DNA of 64,000 bases from Lachnospiraceae bacterium (lineage in GTDB: Bacteria > Bacillota > Clostridia > Lachnospirales > Lachnospiraceae): NCBI GenBank assembly GCA_017441265.1, contig JAFRYE010000050.1, positions 1 to 64,000 on the forward strand. Reading direction: 5' to 3'. The position numbers and the translations under genes were made by a program. This document shows positions 63,171 through 64,000 of this stretch, piece after piece; position 1 is the first letter of the stretch, and every line of letters starts with the position of its first letter. The notes below the pieces were generated by a model that was not told the origin of the DNA, did not search any database, and saw only the letters and a list, made by a program, of their open reading frames with translations.

Positions 63171-64000
63171 TCAGGCTTTTTTGCTTTTTTCCTTGCCGCC
63201 GTCCTTGCCTTTGGCTTCGTCGGCTTCCTCGCTCTTCTCCTCGTCGCCGTTTTCGATAAGGATCTTACCGTCCTCGACTTTGAGGCGGATTCGATTACCT
63301 TTCACGCCGATGGAATCAAGCATTTCCCGAGGAATCTGCACACGGCCGGCACGGTCGAGGATCGCGTACTCATCGTGGGTGTCTTCCTCGACAAATCCCT
63401 TGAGAAGCGAAGGATCCGCGAACTCCTGCTTGATGATACGCTCACTGCTCGTCTTGCCGTCCCGCATCATGACGACGCGCTTCACCTTGTGCGCGAGGTT
63501 GATGTCGTGGGTTACGATGACGATCGTGATGCCGAGTTCGGTGTTCAGTCTGCGGAACACGTCCAAAAGAGCGTCCGACGTGCGCTGGTCAACGGAACCC
63601 GTGGGCTCGTCCGCCAGGAGCAGTTTCGGCCGGTTTGCCAACGCGATGGCAATCGCGATACGCTGCTGCTCACCGCCGGAGAGCTGGTTCAGTTTGCTGT
63701 CCTTCTTGTGGGCCATTCCGACGAGATTGAGAAGATCCATAGCGCGCTTCTCGACATTTTTGTTGTCGCCGAAGCGGATCGGAAGCTCCACGTTCTGAAG
63801 CGCCGTCAGATACGGAAACAGGTTGCGGGCATTGTTCTGCCACACGAAGCCGACCGTATTTTTCTTGTAATCCACCAGCTGGCTCTCGGTCATCTTAAAG
63901 AGGTCCTTGCCGTCGACGTACAGCTTACCGGCGCTGGGACGGTCAAGTCCGCCGATCATGTTGAGGAACGTGGACTTACCGCTACCGGAACTACCGATGA
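63171..64000 (-). CDS. ABC ATPase with C-terminal AbrB-like domain, 5' end outside window
   Basis: The frame is open to the window edge; the Walker A (IGSSGSGKSTFLN) lies at 63960-63998, so the start is beyond 64000. The core is of the MacB/LolD type: LSGGEQQRIAIA signature, LLLADEPTGSVD Walker B, IVIVTHDINLAHKV. After about 190 further residues a second domain appears (roughly 63251-63385): EYAILDRAGRVQIP and MLDSIGVKGNRI, then LKVEDGKILIENG, which matches a SpoVT/AbrB-type swapped-hairpin fold. The protein ends in a Lys/Glu tail. MacB-type ATPases usually stop after the ATPase core. The partner permease must lie outside the window. Confidence 0.88.
   Translation of the reverse strand, partial: IGSSGSGKSTFLNMIGGLDRPSAGKLYVDGKDLFKMTESQLVDYKKNTVGFVWQNNARNLFPYLTALQNVELPIRFGDNKNVEKRAMDLLNLVGMAHKKDSKLNQLSGGEQQRIAIAIALANRPKLLLADEPTGSVDQRTSDALLDVFRRLNTELGITIVIVTHDINLAHKVKRVVMMRDGKTSSERIIKQEFADPSLLKGFVEEDTHDEYAILDRAGRVQIPREMLDSIGVKGNRIRLKVEDGKILIENGDEEKSEEADEAKGKDGGKEKSKKA

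Overview
This window looks like chromosomal DNA from a Gram-positive anaerobe of the Clostridia, probably Lachnospiraceae-like. The reasons are PolC-type replicative polymerase, RNase Y, CodY, NrdR, ScpAB, a ProB that ends after its kinase domain, a separate PyrI regulatory subunit, and sigma-A promoters of the TTGACA-N17-TATAAT type. A secreted GH10 xylanase and a hexuronate module suggest a plant-fibre or gut habitat. Species cannot be named from the sequence. Almost all genes lie on the minus strand; the exceptions are the first gene and uxaC-pyrB-pyrI. I see no insertion sequences, prophage, CRISPR array or origin.

Layout, low to high coordinates. (1) 1-2748 (+): the 3' part of a large acidic protein that begins outside the window and opens with 48-bp tandem repeats. 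(2) 10774 down to 2817: an operon from a perfect consensus promoter with a metallophosphoesterase, scpA, scpB, a SWIM/SNF2 ATPase, a zinc-ribbon membrane protein and a TPM lipoprotein. (3) 15266 down to 10920: separately promoted units for RNase Y and for an aminotransferase plus pyrimidine-nucleoside phosphorylase. (4) 25895 down to 15396: phoH, ybeY, a MOP-family flippase, two FAD oxidoreductases, proB, a DUF896 gene with an in-frame stop, 5-formyl-THF cyclo-ligase, proA and miaB. (5) 26044-30429: rpsU, alaS, a xylanase lipoprotein and tRNA-Glu(CTC). (6) 43340 down to 30530: the pyrH-frr-uppS-cdsA-dxr-rseP-ispG-polC run followed by a large membrane protein. (7) 43492-45207: rpsB-tsf with a terminator-like hairpin in its leader. 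(8) 45421-50946: a frameshifted yifB, dprA, topA and codY. (9) 51128-56443: nrdR, DUF4867 and kdgK diverging from uxaC, then pyrBI. (10) 56502-57922: an SPFH/NfeD pair. (11) 58040-62953: an ABC-2 exporter with a two-component system. (12) 63171-64000: an ABC ATPase carrying a C-terminal AbrB-like domain, cut by the window end.

Region 6 joins isoprenoid precursor synthesis (dxr, ispG), its use for undecaprenyl phosphate (uppS), phospholipid synthesis (cdsA), membrane proteolysis (rseP), translation recycling and DNA replication. Region 9 is hexuronate catabolism next to pyrimidine synthesis.

The observations I consider most worth following are: an octamer, GGAAAATG, present about 39 times on the two strands, in all three reading frames and between genes, where roughly two copies are expected by chance; a PolC with no recognisable internal 3'-5' exonuclease domain; two broken genes (DUF896 by a nonsense codon, yifB by a one-base deletion); an ABC ATPase fused to an AbrB-type domain; and several perfect dyads on strong promoters. 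No stretch longer than about 300 bases lacks a gene.
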